DNA from: Actinomycetes bacterium | GTDB taxonomy: Bacteria; Actinomycetota; Acidimicrobiia; Acidimicrobiales; Bog-793 | Reading direction: 5' to 3' | Assembly (NCBI GenBank): GCA_021823365.1 | Contig: JAKAOD010000126.1 | Location: forward strand, 1 to 7,913 | Length of the DNA: 7,913 nt | Shown here: positions 1 through 7,370 of the stretch, piece after piece | Position numbering within the stretch: position 1 is the stretch's first letter | Layout: every line of letters starts with the position of its first letter | Notes under the pieces: generated by a model | Databases searched by the model: none | What the model was told of the DNA's origin: nothing | Seen by the model: only the letters and a program-made list of their open reading frames with translations | Position numbers and translations under genes: made by a program

Positions 1-1286
1 GATCTAAGGTCGCGGCCCTTGTTCGGGCGCTGTCGCCGGTACGAGAGCCACCCCTCGTGCTCGGGTGTGATTCTACTTACGCGACACTCCTGGTAGAGGC
101 TCCTTGCCCGAAGCTCCCGAGCGACCTGCTCGGTCAGGAAGTCCGCCTCCGACTGTCTCGCCTTCCGATGTCGATACGGCACGAAAGGCGTCGAGCTCCG
201 CCAGGTGCGCGCGCGGCACGATGCGCCGATCTCCTGGAGGAGCGCAGAGTCGTCGCCCAAGCTCTCGAGGGCCACGCGTACCTCCACGAAACCCAGGCCC
301 GGACGGTTCGCGAAGAGGTGCCGTATCTTTGCCAGCGCCTCGACCTCGCTCGGCGTGAGGCCGGCGGGAGCCCAAATGGCGACGCGGTCGAGCAGACGGC
401 TGCCGGCGCGCGTGCGCGGCAGGTAGTGGGCGTGGCGATGGTCGCGGAGCGGCATCCCAGCCTCGTCCTTTCCCGCCAGCGTCGAGGATGTCGTCCCGTG
501 GCGACTCAGGGCGGCCTTTCGCGCCAGGTCCGCGACGAGCACGGTCTCCGTCACTGACGGCAGCACCGGTCCTTCCAGCGCGAGCCAGGCTGCCGTAGGC
601 CGTGTCGGGACTGTGCGTCGATGCGGGACCGCTCCGGTCGACATCTCCGGCGGCGGCACGACGTAGTCGACGAGACGCGCGCCCCGCGGGTAGCGCCTGC
701 CCGAGCCGCGCACGGCCACGGTCGTCTCCGTCAGGGCGTCGACGTCCAGCGGCTCCTCCGCGACAAGCAGTCTGCTCGGGGGACGCAGCGGGTCCGACAC
801 CTCGCCCGGGACGGACCATGCTCCTCCGCGGCCAACGTCGGGCTCCGCCTCGAGCAGGCGCGCCTCACAGACGCTCTCCGCCCGACCGAGGTACGAGAGC
901 TGCTCGCACAGCGCCGCGAGCGCACCCCTGCGATCGTCCGTGGTCTCGCGCTCCCAGCGCACGAGGACGGTGGCACCGCGCTCGACCACGACGAAGGCGT
1001 CGAACACCTTGTCCGTCCCATCCCGGGTGTCCGGGTAGTAATGGCGGGTGTGCGCCTCGGCATAGCGTGGCAGCAGGAACGACGGTGGCGCCGCGAGGTC
1101 CGTGAGCAGGCCCTCGACGACCGTGGCGTCCAGATCCGGCCGTCGCCACCTCCACGTCGCGTACAGGGCGCGGAGCAGACGCCATGGCGAGGGCGGCCAC
1201 TCAGGAGCCGCCTCGTTCACCGCGCGCCCCCAGGGCGTCGCGTGGTAGCGGCCCCAGGGAAAGCGCAGCTCGAGCACGATTGCCAT
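1..1286 (-). CDS. csb2: Csb2, type I-G Cas5-Cas6 fusion protein (3' end cut by window edge)
   Basis: Csb2 (GSU0054 family) joins a Cas5-like half and a Cas6-like half. In the characterised type I-G complex it cleaves pre-crRNA and stays on the crRNA. I translated this frame by hand: it is open for 428 codons from ATG 1286 to the left edge with no stop. The N-terminus starts MAIVLELRFPWGRYHATPWG, and WPPSPWRLLRALYATW (30-45) is the typical Csb2 opening. HTRHYYPD lies at 79-86. The Cas6-like half has the histidine cluster RDHRHAHYLP (281-290) and WRSSTPFVPYRHRK (362-375). H283, H285, H287 and H373 are candidate RNase or RNA-binding residues, but I cannot say which is catalytic. AAGAGGG sits 6 nt before the ATG, and the csb1 stop is 2 nt upstream, so translation is probably coupled. 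Family members are usually somewhat longer, so a modest C-terminal part should be missing. The identification is firm. Confidence 0.93.
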   Translation of the reverse strand, partial: MAIVLELRFPWGRYHATPWGRAVNEAAPEWPPSPWRLLRALYATWRWRRPDLDATVVEGLLTDLAAPPSFLLPRYAEAHTRHYYPDTRDGTDKVFDAFVVVERGATVLVRWERETTDDRRGALAALCEQLSYLGRAESVCEARLLEAEPDVGRGGAWSVPGEVSDPLRPPSRLLVAEEPLDVDALTETTVAVRGSGRRYPRGARLVDYVVPPPEMSTGAVPHRRTVPTRPTAAWLALEGPVLPSVTETVLVADLARKAALSRHGTTSSTLAGKDEAGMPLRDHRHAHYLPRTRAGSRLLDRVAIWAPAGLTPSEVEALAKIRHLFANRPGLGFVEVRVALESLGDDSALLQEIGASCRARTWRSSTPFVPYRHRKARQSEADFLTEQVARELRARSLYQECRVSRITPEHEGWLSYRRQRPNKGRDLR

Positions 1287-1288
1287 GC

Positions 1289-2284
1289 TCAACCCTCTTC
1301 GGCGCCTCTGCGCGCTGCGCGACGCGTCGCTTCGGTCCTCGACCACCCCACCTCGAGCACGCGCTCGTCACCGAACAGGTCGGAACACTCGGCGGTGAGC
1401 CGTACGAGATCCTTCGACAGTGACTCCTGGTCGGCGAGCCTCGCATCGACCTCGCTTCTGTCCGCTGGCGCGAGGTCGCAGGCAGTCCGCGGCCGAAAGC
1501 CGGCGTCGAGGAGCGTGCGAATCTCCCAGCGTGCCGCCGTCGCCAACAACTCCCGGGCCGGCTCGGGAAGCCCGTACGAGTCCAGCTGGTGGAGGTCGAG
1601 GCAGAACGAGGCGACGATCTTGCGCGCGACGAACTCCGTCCTGTGGAAGGGCACGAAACCGTAGCCCTCTGTCGCGGACCCGGCACCCCTGTCGGCGACG
1701 CTGTGACGGACCTCGTCGCGCTTGACGCCCCCTGAGATTGCCTCCTTTACGTCGTATGCCTCGACGAATGCGGTCAACGCCCGGGCGATCTTCGGTTGAC
1801 CTGGCCAGACACGCGCCGATTCGGCGAAGAACACCCCGTGGACCAGGCACATCGGATCGAGCTTGAAGACTGCGGTGGCGATCTGTCGCGGAGCGAGCGG
1901 CACGTCGTCCCGCAACCCGAGACGGTCGCGGATCACGTCCTTCATGTTCACGTTGCTGAGGTTGGAGTCCTTGACGAATGCAGACGCCAGCCGATGTGCC
2001 TCTGTCCGGCTGGATGTGAGGTAGTCACCGTTTCCGTCGACGACCCTGACGTAAGGCAGCCCCTGGAACGCTTCCATTGGTTGCTGACGTCCTCTGTCCC
2101 ACGCCGTGGCTTCGAGGTGGTTGGCCATCGACTGTGCCGACTCGACGACGAGCGCATCCTCCCACTCGTCGTCACCGACGGGCCGCGAGTACCGCGCTGC
2201 CCCTACGTCCGGGAACCCCGTCGGCTGGAAGCGCGTCCCCGCTATGGGGCGCAGAGCGACGTCGAGAAGCTCACGTCCTGACAT
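1289..2284 (-). CDS. csb1: Csb1, type I-G Cas7 backbone subunit
   Basis: Csb1 (Cas7g, GSU0053 family) is the RAMP-fold subunit that binds the crRNA spacer in several copies and forms the backbone of the effector. The 331-aa protein is near the usual family length. Motifs in order are GTRFQPTGFPDVGAA (16-30), VESAQSMANHLEATAWD (47-63), SSRTEAHRLASAF (91-103), LDPMCLVHGVFF (142-153), GGVKRDEV (185-192) and EGYGFVPFHRTEF (206-218). The last resembles the conserved G-[YF]-x-x-P-[FY]-H-R region of the family. The C-terminal 80 residues are charged and less recognisable. The start at 2284 is supported by AAGGAG 7 nt upstream and by the conserved motif only 15 residues in. The gene begins 14 nt inside the end of csx17 and ends 2 nt before csb2, which places it firmly in the operon. 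No key motif appears to be missing. Confidence 0.95.
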   Translation of the reverse strand: MSGRELLDVALRPIAGTRFQPTGFPDVGAARYSRPVGDDEWEDALVVESAQSMANHLEATAWDRGRQQPMEAFQGLPYVRVVDGNGDYLTSSRTEAHRLASAFVKDSNLSNVNMKDVIRDRLGLRDDVPLAPRQIATAVFKLDPMCLVHGVFFAESARVWPGQPKIARALTAFVEAYDVKEAISGGVKRDEVRHSVADRGAGSATEGYGFVPFHRTEFVARKIVASFCLDLHQLDSYGLPEPARELLATAARWEIRTLLDAGFRPRTACDLAPADRSEVDARLADQESLSKDLVRLTAECSDLFGDERVLEVGWSRTEATRRAARRGAEEG

Positions 2285-4670
2285 TGCTGCTCTCCTTCTC
2301 TCGGCTCTCTGGATCAGGCGGCGCCGGACAGGCTCGCGCGAGCAACGACAGCCGAGCTCGACGGCCGATGGGGCACAGCAGCGCCGCCCCGAGACGGCGC
2401 GCGTCGTCCGTCCGGAGCCCCCGGGCGACTCGCGCCTCGTTGGCCACTGGTCTGAGACCGGCTATGCGCAGGCGTCGGACAGCGCCTCGGAGCACTGGGT
2501 CGGCTCGACCAGCATCCAGTAGTGCCGGCCACTCTGCCTCGGGAACGAGATTCGAGGCACCAAGTCTTCGATGCCAGGACGATGACCCCTCTGCCTGACC
2601 GTCGACACGATCGACGTCGACACGATCGACCGGGGCCGGAGGTGTCTGATCTGCGTAGAACGGGCCGAGCACGGCGAGTGCCGGCACCGTCGATATCTCG
2701 CCGCCAACCGCACCGGCGCCGGCAGCTGACTCGTACAGGGCGCTCGACAGCGATGCAAGGTTCGAGCGACGAAAGTCGAGCAGCAGGCAGGCCCGCAAGC
2801 TGTCTCGGAGAAGCCTCTCGTCAACGATCCCTGCAGCAAGAGCCGCTACGTCCGCAAGTGGCGCGACGATCGAGCGCGCGAAGCGAGTCGGGAGCCCCGG
2901 CGCCTCGTGCAACGGTTCCTCGCGTTCGCGACGCCGGGACCTCGACAGGAGCTCGACAGCCCGCCGTGCGTGGGCATCAGCGAGGACGTCGAGTACGGGG
3001 CGATGCTCGAGACCGAGCACCGGCGGATTCGCGACCATCGAGCCGGACCATCGGAGACAGAGAAGATCGCGAAGTGACGAGCCCATGTGGAGCCCTCCGG
3101 TCTCGGATGCGTCGACGATCCCGCTATCCTCGGACGCAGCTTGGTCATCGTCATTCGTGCTGGCCATGTCGTGGCACGATGCGAGTGCCATCGCCAGACG
3201 CAGCTCACGGGTGGCTCCGGCTGCGGCGGCCAAGAGCTCAGGTACCCACGTGCTCGCGTTCAGCGTCGATGCTCGACCGGCTGCTGGCCGGTCCTCACCT
3301 ATCGGCGTCAGTGCTCTGACTCGCTCGCGCAGAGACGACCTCCCGACGGCGAGCTCAAGGTCCGCCACGGCGATGAGCGTCTCGAGAAGGCGTACGCCGT
3401 CGCGTGTCCCGACGTCTCCCCCCGCCACAGCGAACATCTCCTGGTCGACCCGACGGAGAGATTCGAAGATTCCAGCGGGAAACGTATGGGAGGTCGCCAG
3501 AGTCCGGACTCCGTCGAGCCAGCGATCGAGCTGGGCAAGCAGGCGCGCCGCAGGCCGGTCCCGGACCGAGACACGCCCGACTGGAGTTGCCACGACGGAC
3601 CGGCCATTTCGGACAAGGAGCGCGTGCCGGCTAAAGCCGGTGATCGCGCGATCCACCCCGAGCGACGCAGCAGCCTCGGCGAACTCGAGTCCGGTGCGCA
3701 CATGTCGTCTTCGCCAGTCCGCGCGGCCCTCGGCGAGCAGCGCACGAACCTCCTCGAGCCTCGAGGACCGTTCCCAGATCGGGAGCCAGATCTCACCGCG
3801 CGAATCCTCGCCGGGAGCCGCAGACGCGTAGCCGGCCGCCGACCCGTCGACGGTGAACGGCGCCGCGACCCGCCCAGCCGTCTCGGCTCCCAGCCGCCGC
3901 GCTACGCCGCTGGCAAACAGTAGTGTCCCCTCGATGAGGAACACCCAATCCCAAGGGTTGAGCAACGCGTCGGCCGACCCCCTCGGTGCCGAGTTGGGTC
4001 CGCCAGCCGCGCCACCGTCGAACTGGCCGGGCGACTTGCCCCGCAGCGCAGCTCGCTGCTCCGTCCCGCGCAGACTGTCATCGAGCCAGCCCTCGATGTC
4101 GGCGCTTCGAGCGCGCACCAGGCCAAGCACGTCCAGCACTCGTTGGTGGAAGTTCCGCGAGAACTCCAGCCTGAGGTCGTTCCCGCCGGTGCCGAGCAGT
4201 GGCGGATAGACGGGCCGCCTCGCCGTGAGGACGACGGACGCGTCGATCCACGCCACGCATTCCTCGGGAAGCTCGGCGCGGCATGCGCGGACCATCTCCT
4301 CTTTCGACCATCCCTCGGACTTCTGACGCTCGAGGAGACGTCGGCAGACAGCGATCGCCCGACGGTACGGCTCAAGCCGGTCGTCGGTCGAGGACTCGAT
4401 CGTGCCGAGCTCACAGGCACCTTCTGCGCCGAACCCGCTGGCGGAGTTCCACGGGCTGACAATCGGCGTGGGCCGATATCTGTCCAGGAAGAAGCTCTCG
4501 AGCTCGTCAAGGGAAAGCGCGGCGTCGAGGACGAGGCCCGATGGCGACCAGCACGCTGTTGCTCCGGGATCGGCCTGCTCGGCCAGGAGGCGGAACACGC
4601 CGAGCGCCTTCAGGTAGGCGGCCATCGGCTCCAGCTGGCATCCAGCGAGCAAGATTGGCTGGCGCCTCAT
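2271..4670 (-). CDS. csx17: Csx17 (Cas8g), large subunit of the type I-G effector
   Basis: Csx17 is the large, Cas8-like subunit of type I-G Cascade. In the characterised system it spans the complex and holds Cas3. The 799-aa protein shows the family N-terminus LEPMAAYLKALGVFRLLAEQ (13-32) and RYRPTPIVSPWNSASGF (64-80), the best Csx17 signature. LLNPWDWVFLIEGTLLFASG follows from residue 236. An acidic, low-complexity linker lies at about 503-524, with DDD at 507-509. The C-terminal part has a family-like stretch around NPPVLGLEHRPVLDVLADA and PLADVAALAAGIVDERLL, then an Arg- and Ala-rich tail. The start ATG overlaps the cas3 stop as ATGA, so it is probably read by reinitiation; no strong independent ribosome binding site is seen. 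The end overlaps csb1 by 14 nt. Two oddities are described separately: a 15-bp tandem duplication and an internal ATG with a strong Shine-Dalgarno. Third codon positions are less GC-rich than in tsaD. Confidence 0.94.
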   Translation of the reverse strand: MRRQPILLAGCQLEPMAAYLKALGVFRLLAEQADPGATACWSPSGLVLDAALSLDELESFFLDRYRPTPIVSPWNSASGFGAEGACELGTIESSTDDRLEPYRRAIAVCRRLLERQKSEGWSKEEMVRACRAELPEECVAWIDASVVLTARRPVYPPLLGTGGNDLRLEFSRNFHQRVLDVLGLVRARSADIEGWLDDSLRGTEQRAALRGKSPGQFDGGAAGGPNSAPRGSADALLNPWDWVFLIEGTLLFASGVARRLGAETAGRVAAPFTVDGSAAGYASAAPGEDSRGEIWLPIWERSSRLEEVRALLAEGRADWRRRHVRTGLEFAEAAASLGVDRAITGFSRHALLVRNGRSVVATPVGRVSVRDRPAARLLAQLDRWLDGVRTLATSHTFPAGIFESLRRVDQEMFAVAGGDVGTRDGVRLLETLIAVADLELAVGRSSLRERVRALTPIGEDRPAAGRASTLNASTWVPELLAAAAGATRELRLAMALASCHDMASTNDDDQAASEDSGIVDASETGGLHMGSSLRDLLCLRWSGSMVANPPVLGLEHRPVLDVLADAHARRAVELLSRSRRREREEPLHEAPGLPTRFARSIVAPLADVAALAAGIVDERLLRDSLRACLLLDFRRSNLASLSSALYESAAGAGAVGGEISTVPALAVLGPFYADQTPPAPVDRVDVDRVDGQAEGSSSWHRRLGASNLVPEAEWPALLDAGRADPVLRGAVRRLRIAGLRPVANEARVARGLRTDDARRLGAALLCPIGRRARLSLLARACPAPPDPESREKESSNVRT
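2601..2630 (-). repeat. Perfect 15-bp tandem duplication inside csx17
   Basis: The unit GTCGACACGATCGAC occurs twice head to tail (2601-2615 and 2616-2630) with no mismatch. It is five codons long, so the csx17 frame is kept and the protein reads VDRVDVDRVD. It lies in a Pro-, Asp- and Ser-containing stretch near the C-terminus that looks like a loop or linker. A recent replication-slippage event explains it best. Confidence 0.85.
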
Positions 4671-7117
4671 GTGCGCGCCCCCGGCGTTTCCTGCGCGCTG
4701 GCACGCCAGTCTGCGAGGCGGACGACGGCCTCGAGGAACGCGAGCCGGAACGGCCCCAGATCCCGTCGATCACGCAGCGCAAGCGCGCATTCCGACCACG
4801 ACGGGTTGCCTTGCGGGTCGCGGCCCATCCGAACGGTGGCAAAGCTCATGACCGCCTCAGGCAGGGCAACACCGGGCGCGACCACAGGGGGGACGCGATC
4901 GTCCTCCTGCACGCCGAGAATGCTCTGATGCCCGTCCGCCGGCCTCTCCCCCTCGACCGATCGGATCGACATCCGGATCCTCCCGTGGTGCGCGGCCACC
5001 AGGTACCGCACGAGATCCGGCTCCCCACAGCGCTCCAGGGCAACCGCCCCGTCCCCGAGCAGCATCAGCAGCGAGACCAGCTCGTGTCGGAAGTGTGGGC
5101 GCGAATGGCGCCGTGCTCGAGAGCTTCCCGACTTGGCCCAAGGCCCGGCCGCTTCCAGCGCTGACCTCTCCGCTTCCTCTGCAGAGGCGAGCATCGTCTC
5201 CTGGAACACCGCATGTGCCTTTCCCACGTCATGAAGCCGGCCCGCGAGGATGGTCGCCTCCCGTTGGCCGGCGGTGATATCTCGCGGCTCAAAGGAGTGG
5301 AGCAGCTCCTCAGCGGCGCTGGCCACGTCGTCGAGGTGCGACGAAAGGCTCACCCATCGCCCGACGCCGAAGCTGACCGCGTCGTCACCGATTCTCTCAG
5401 CCGGATCCCCGAGCGACGCGCCACGCGCGGACGGGATGGGGACGACCCGTCCGCGTAGGCCGGCGTCCCATCCGACGTCGGGCGAGTAGCAACCTGCCCC
5501 TGCGTCGGCGACGACGACGAACCCTGGCCTCAGGTCGGCGGCGCGAGCTCTGACCCACCCGCCGTCGGCCCTGAGGTGGTCGAAGCGCCAGAGCGTGGTT
5601 CGGCCGGCCAGGTCCGCCAGCTCCTTTCCAACCGGCGCGGGACAGAGCTCCTCGGCCGAGGGACCGGAGTCATCCGCTGCGGGCGGACGTCCGTCGAGGT
5701 CTCGCCACGCGACATATGCGTCCAGCTCGTCGGCATCACGGATGAACGGGGCGACGTCGATGTCGTTGCCCGAGAGGTCCGGCGAGGTGTCGAAGAGGCC
5801 CTCGAGGTCGCCCGCCCGAAGAACGGAGTAGACGGGCAGCCGAGTCGGCACCTCGAGCGTGCGCAGCGTGCTGGCGGTCACCTGGTGACCTTCCAAGCTT
5901 GTCAATGCTCCCACGGCAGCATCGACATCCTGCGGCAGATATGGAGCAGGAGACGATGGCTTGACCCAGAGGAGGAGTGCATCGGCCACCTCGCCGGCCC
6001 GGTTGAGCCGACCGGCCCGCTGGACCACGGAGGGCCAGGGCGCTGCTTCGATGAGCATCGTCGACGCCGAGACGTCGACACCCGCTTCGAGGACTTGCGT
6101 GGAGACGATGATCCGCCCGGCCGGCGGTGGCGGCACCATCGCGCCATCGAGCGCGACCCGCCGGTCGTCTGGGCGGAACCTGCTGTGGAGGAGGTGGACC
6201 GGCACGGCACCGCCGGTGTGCTCGAGCGCCCGGTACAGGTCGCGAGCCGCGCGTACCGTGTTCATCACGGCGATCGTCAAGGTGCCAGGGCGATGATGGT
6301 CGAGGACCGTTCCGGCAAGCGACCGCGCACGACGAGCGTCGTCCACGGAGATGTGGCGGATTGAGCGCGTCGCCTGCAGGCGGGTCGCGAGGGCGCCCTC
6401 GACGTCATCCGGGCCGAGCTCGACGACGCGCGTGACGTCGACGCTGTCGACGGTCGCCAAGGCCCTTCGATCGACAGTCGCGGACATCCACGTCGAGAAG
6501 GTGTCGAGACAGGTGCCGAAGCGCCGCCGAAAGGCGTCGAGCTGGCGGCTCGTCGTAAGCCCGGGTCCGAGGAGCTGGATCTCGTCGAACACCCAGTGCG
6601 TCCCGTTGTGCAGGAGGCCGAAGTCGATCGGCCAGGAGAACCTGCTCGTCGCATAGCCTCGGTTCAGCGCCCGGCTCAGCAGCATGTCGACGGTCCCGAC
6701 GACGACGGCGTCCTGCTCGGGGCGCTCGTACCAGCTCATGCGAGCTTTCCCAGGTCGGCCGCTTGCCCTGCCGCCCATCGCGACGTGGACCGCGACGCCG
6801 TCCTCGAGCCCGTCGAGACCAAGCGCTCCGATCCACGCACGGACAACCGATTCGACCTGCTCGGTGAGCACTCTGAGCGGCAAGCAGAGGACCAGCCAGT
6901 GGGGAGTCGCCTCGCGGACTTTCGGATCCGGGTGGAAGCGGCGTCGCCAGAGCCAGGGGAGGACCGCGCCGGCGGTCTTGCCTGCACCCGTCTCGACGGC
7001 GATGAGCTCGGGGGGCAGCGGAAGATCTGCGACCGCGATCTGCCACCGATAGGGTCGGAACCCCATCGCTCGTTCCGCCATCTCGGCGAAGGACGTTGGA
7101 TGCCCCTGCTCGCTCAC
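4667..7117 (-). CDS. cas3: Cas3 helicase-nuclease, type I-G form with C-terminal HD domain
   Basis: Cas3 unwinds and degrades DNA once the effector has found its target. The 816-aa protein begins with a superfamily 2 helicase: PYRWQ (22-26), Walker A ETGAGKT (42-48), DEIQ box (178-181), SAT (212-214), LHSRF (310-314), STQVLEAGVDV (339-349) and QRAGRLNR (366-373). The HD nuclease follows: H594 in SLSSHLDDV, H629-D630 in RLHDVGKAH, RHE at 677-679, HHG at 710-712 and D803 in RLADW. All expected metal ligands are present, so both activities look intact. HD after helicase is the arrangement known for type I-G; most other Cas3 proteins have HD first. The start is GTG at 7117 with GGAG 5 nt and GGAGG 10 nt upstream. 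The next in-frame Met codons (13, 18) lie just before the Q-type motif and are less likely. The gene ends in a 4-nt overlap with csx17. It is probably the first gene of the operon. Confidence 0.96.
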   Translation of the reverse strand: MSEQGHPTSFAEMAERAMGFRPYRWQIAVADLPLPPELIAVETGAGKTAGAVLPWLWRRRFHPDPKVREATPHWLVLCLPLRVLTEQVESVVRAWIGALGLDGLEDGVAVHVAMGGRASGRPGKARMSWYERPEQDAVVVGTVDMLLSRALNRGYATSRFSWPIDFGLLHNGTHWVFDEIQLLGPGLTTSRQLDAFRRRFGTCLDTFSTWMSATVDRRALATVDSVDVTRVVELGPDDVEGALATRLQATRSIRHISVDDARRARSLAGTVLDHHRPGTLTIAVMNTVRAARDLYRALEHTGGAVPVHLLHSRFRPDDRRVALDGAMVPPPPAGRIIVSTQVLEAGVDVSASTMLIEAAPWPSVVQRAGRLNRAGEVADALLLWVKPSSPAPYLPQDVDAAVGALTSLEGHQVTASTLRTLEVPTRLPVYSVLRAGDLEGLFDTSPDLSGNDIDVAPFIRDADELDAYVAWRDLDGRPPAADDSGPSAEELCPAPVGKELADLAGRTTLWRFDHLRADGGWVRARAADLRPGFVVVADAGAGCYSPDVGWDAGLRGRVVPIPSARGASLGDPAERIGDDAVSFGVGRWVSLSSHLDDVASAAEELLHSFEPRDITAGQREATILAGRLHDVGKAHAVFQETMLASAEEAERSALEAAGPWAKSGSSRARRHSRPHFRHELVSLLMLLGDGAVALERCGEPDLVRYLVAAHHGRIRMSIRSVEGERPADGHQSILGVQEDDRVPPVVAPGVALPEAVMSFATVRMGRDPQGNPSWSECALALRDRRDLGPFRLAFLEAVVRLADWRASAQETPGART

Positions 7118-7122
7118 CGGGA

Positions 7123-7132
7123 CTCCACCTCC
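7123..7132 (-). promoter_or_regulatory. Ribosome binding site of cas3, partly inside a small hairpin
   Basis: In the mRNA sense the sequence is GGAGGTGGAG, ending 5 nt before the GTG start at 7117. It supports GTG as the initiation codon over the later in-frame ATGs. The surrounding CCACCCGGAGGTGG (7138-7125) can fold into a 5-bp stem with a CGGA loop that would cover part of the GGAGG. The downstream GGAG is mostly outside the stem. Confidence 0.6.
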
Positions 7133-7149
7133 GGGTGGTCGTCTCCACT

Positions 7150-7349
7150 AACGGCTGCTCGTCATTCTGACTACAGGGTGTGTCAATGGGCGCACGGGCC
7201 GGCCGTCCGCCAGCACGGCATGGGCCGCCCCGACGGCGACGCAGGCGGGAAATGGCCAGGCGATCACCGAATACCTCACCGACCTGGGCGACCGGGACCA
7301 CCTGATGCCTGCTCCGCGCTCCGAGACCGGGCTCATCGATGTCGCCTGA
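7150..7349 (+). pseudogene. Possible 3' remnant of an unrecognised plus-strand gene
   Basis: A plus-strand frame is open from after TAA 7149 to TGA 7347-7349. It ends in a protein-like stretch that includes ITEYLTDLGDRDHLMPAPR and the C-terminus ETGLIDVA. Of the last 29 codons 25 end in G or C, as expected for coding DNA here. The frame has no convincing start: its only ATG lies near the end, and no ribosome binding site precedes the open part. It runs towards tsaD and stops 21 nt short of the tsaD stop codon. I do not recognise the protein. It may be the tail of a gene whose 5' part was lost when the cas operon arrived, a short real gene with a non-ATG start, or chance. The opposite strand is also open from 7336 to 7148, but that reading is Arg- and Ser-rich and less protein-like. 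Confidence 0.3.
7158..7186 (-). promoter_or_regulatory. Weak candidate promoter for the cas operon
   Basis: A perfect -35 hexamer TTGACA lies at 7186-7181, 64 nt before the cas3 start. At the ideal 17-nt spacing the -10 position reads GACGAG (7163-7158), a poor match to TATAAT. No better -10 is visible at 16 or 18 nt. The place is right for an operon promoter, but the call rests on one hexamer in a GC-rich gap and may be chance. Confidence 0.22.
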
Positions 7350-7370
7350 GCTGCGCCGCCGGCATTCTCC

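Noticed and set aside
73..819. Minus-strand open frame of 248 codons in another phase within csb2
   Set aside because: The composition is mostly Arg, Gly, Pro and Ala. The alternative phase, open from 1286 to the left edge, gives Csb2 with conserved motifs.
621..1664. Long plus-strand open frame of 347 codons across csb2 and csb1
   Set aside because: It is antisense to two genes with clear family motifs, is rich in Arg, Ala and Ser with no recognisable motif, and has the look of a high-GC shadow frame.
7118..7370. CRISPR array or leader in the gap between cas3 and tsaD
   Set aside because: No direct repeat of the 25-40 bp class with regular spacing is present here, nor anywhere else in the window. 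The only perfect tandem repeat is the 15-bp pair inside csx17.
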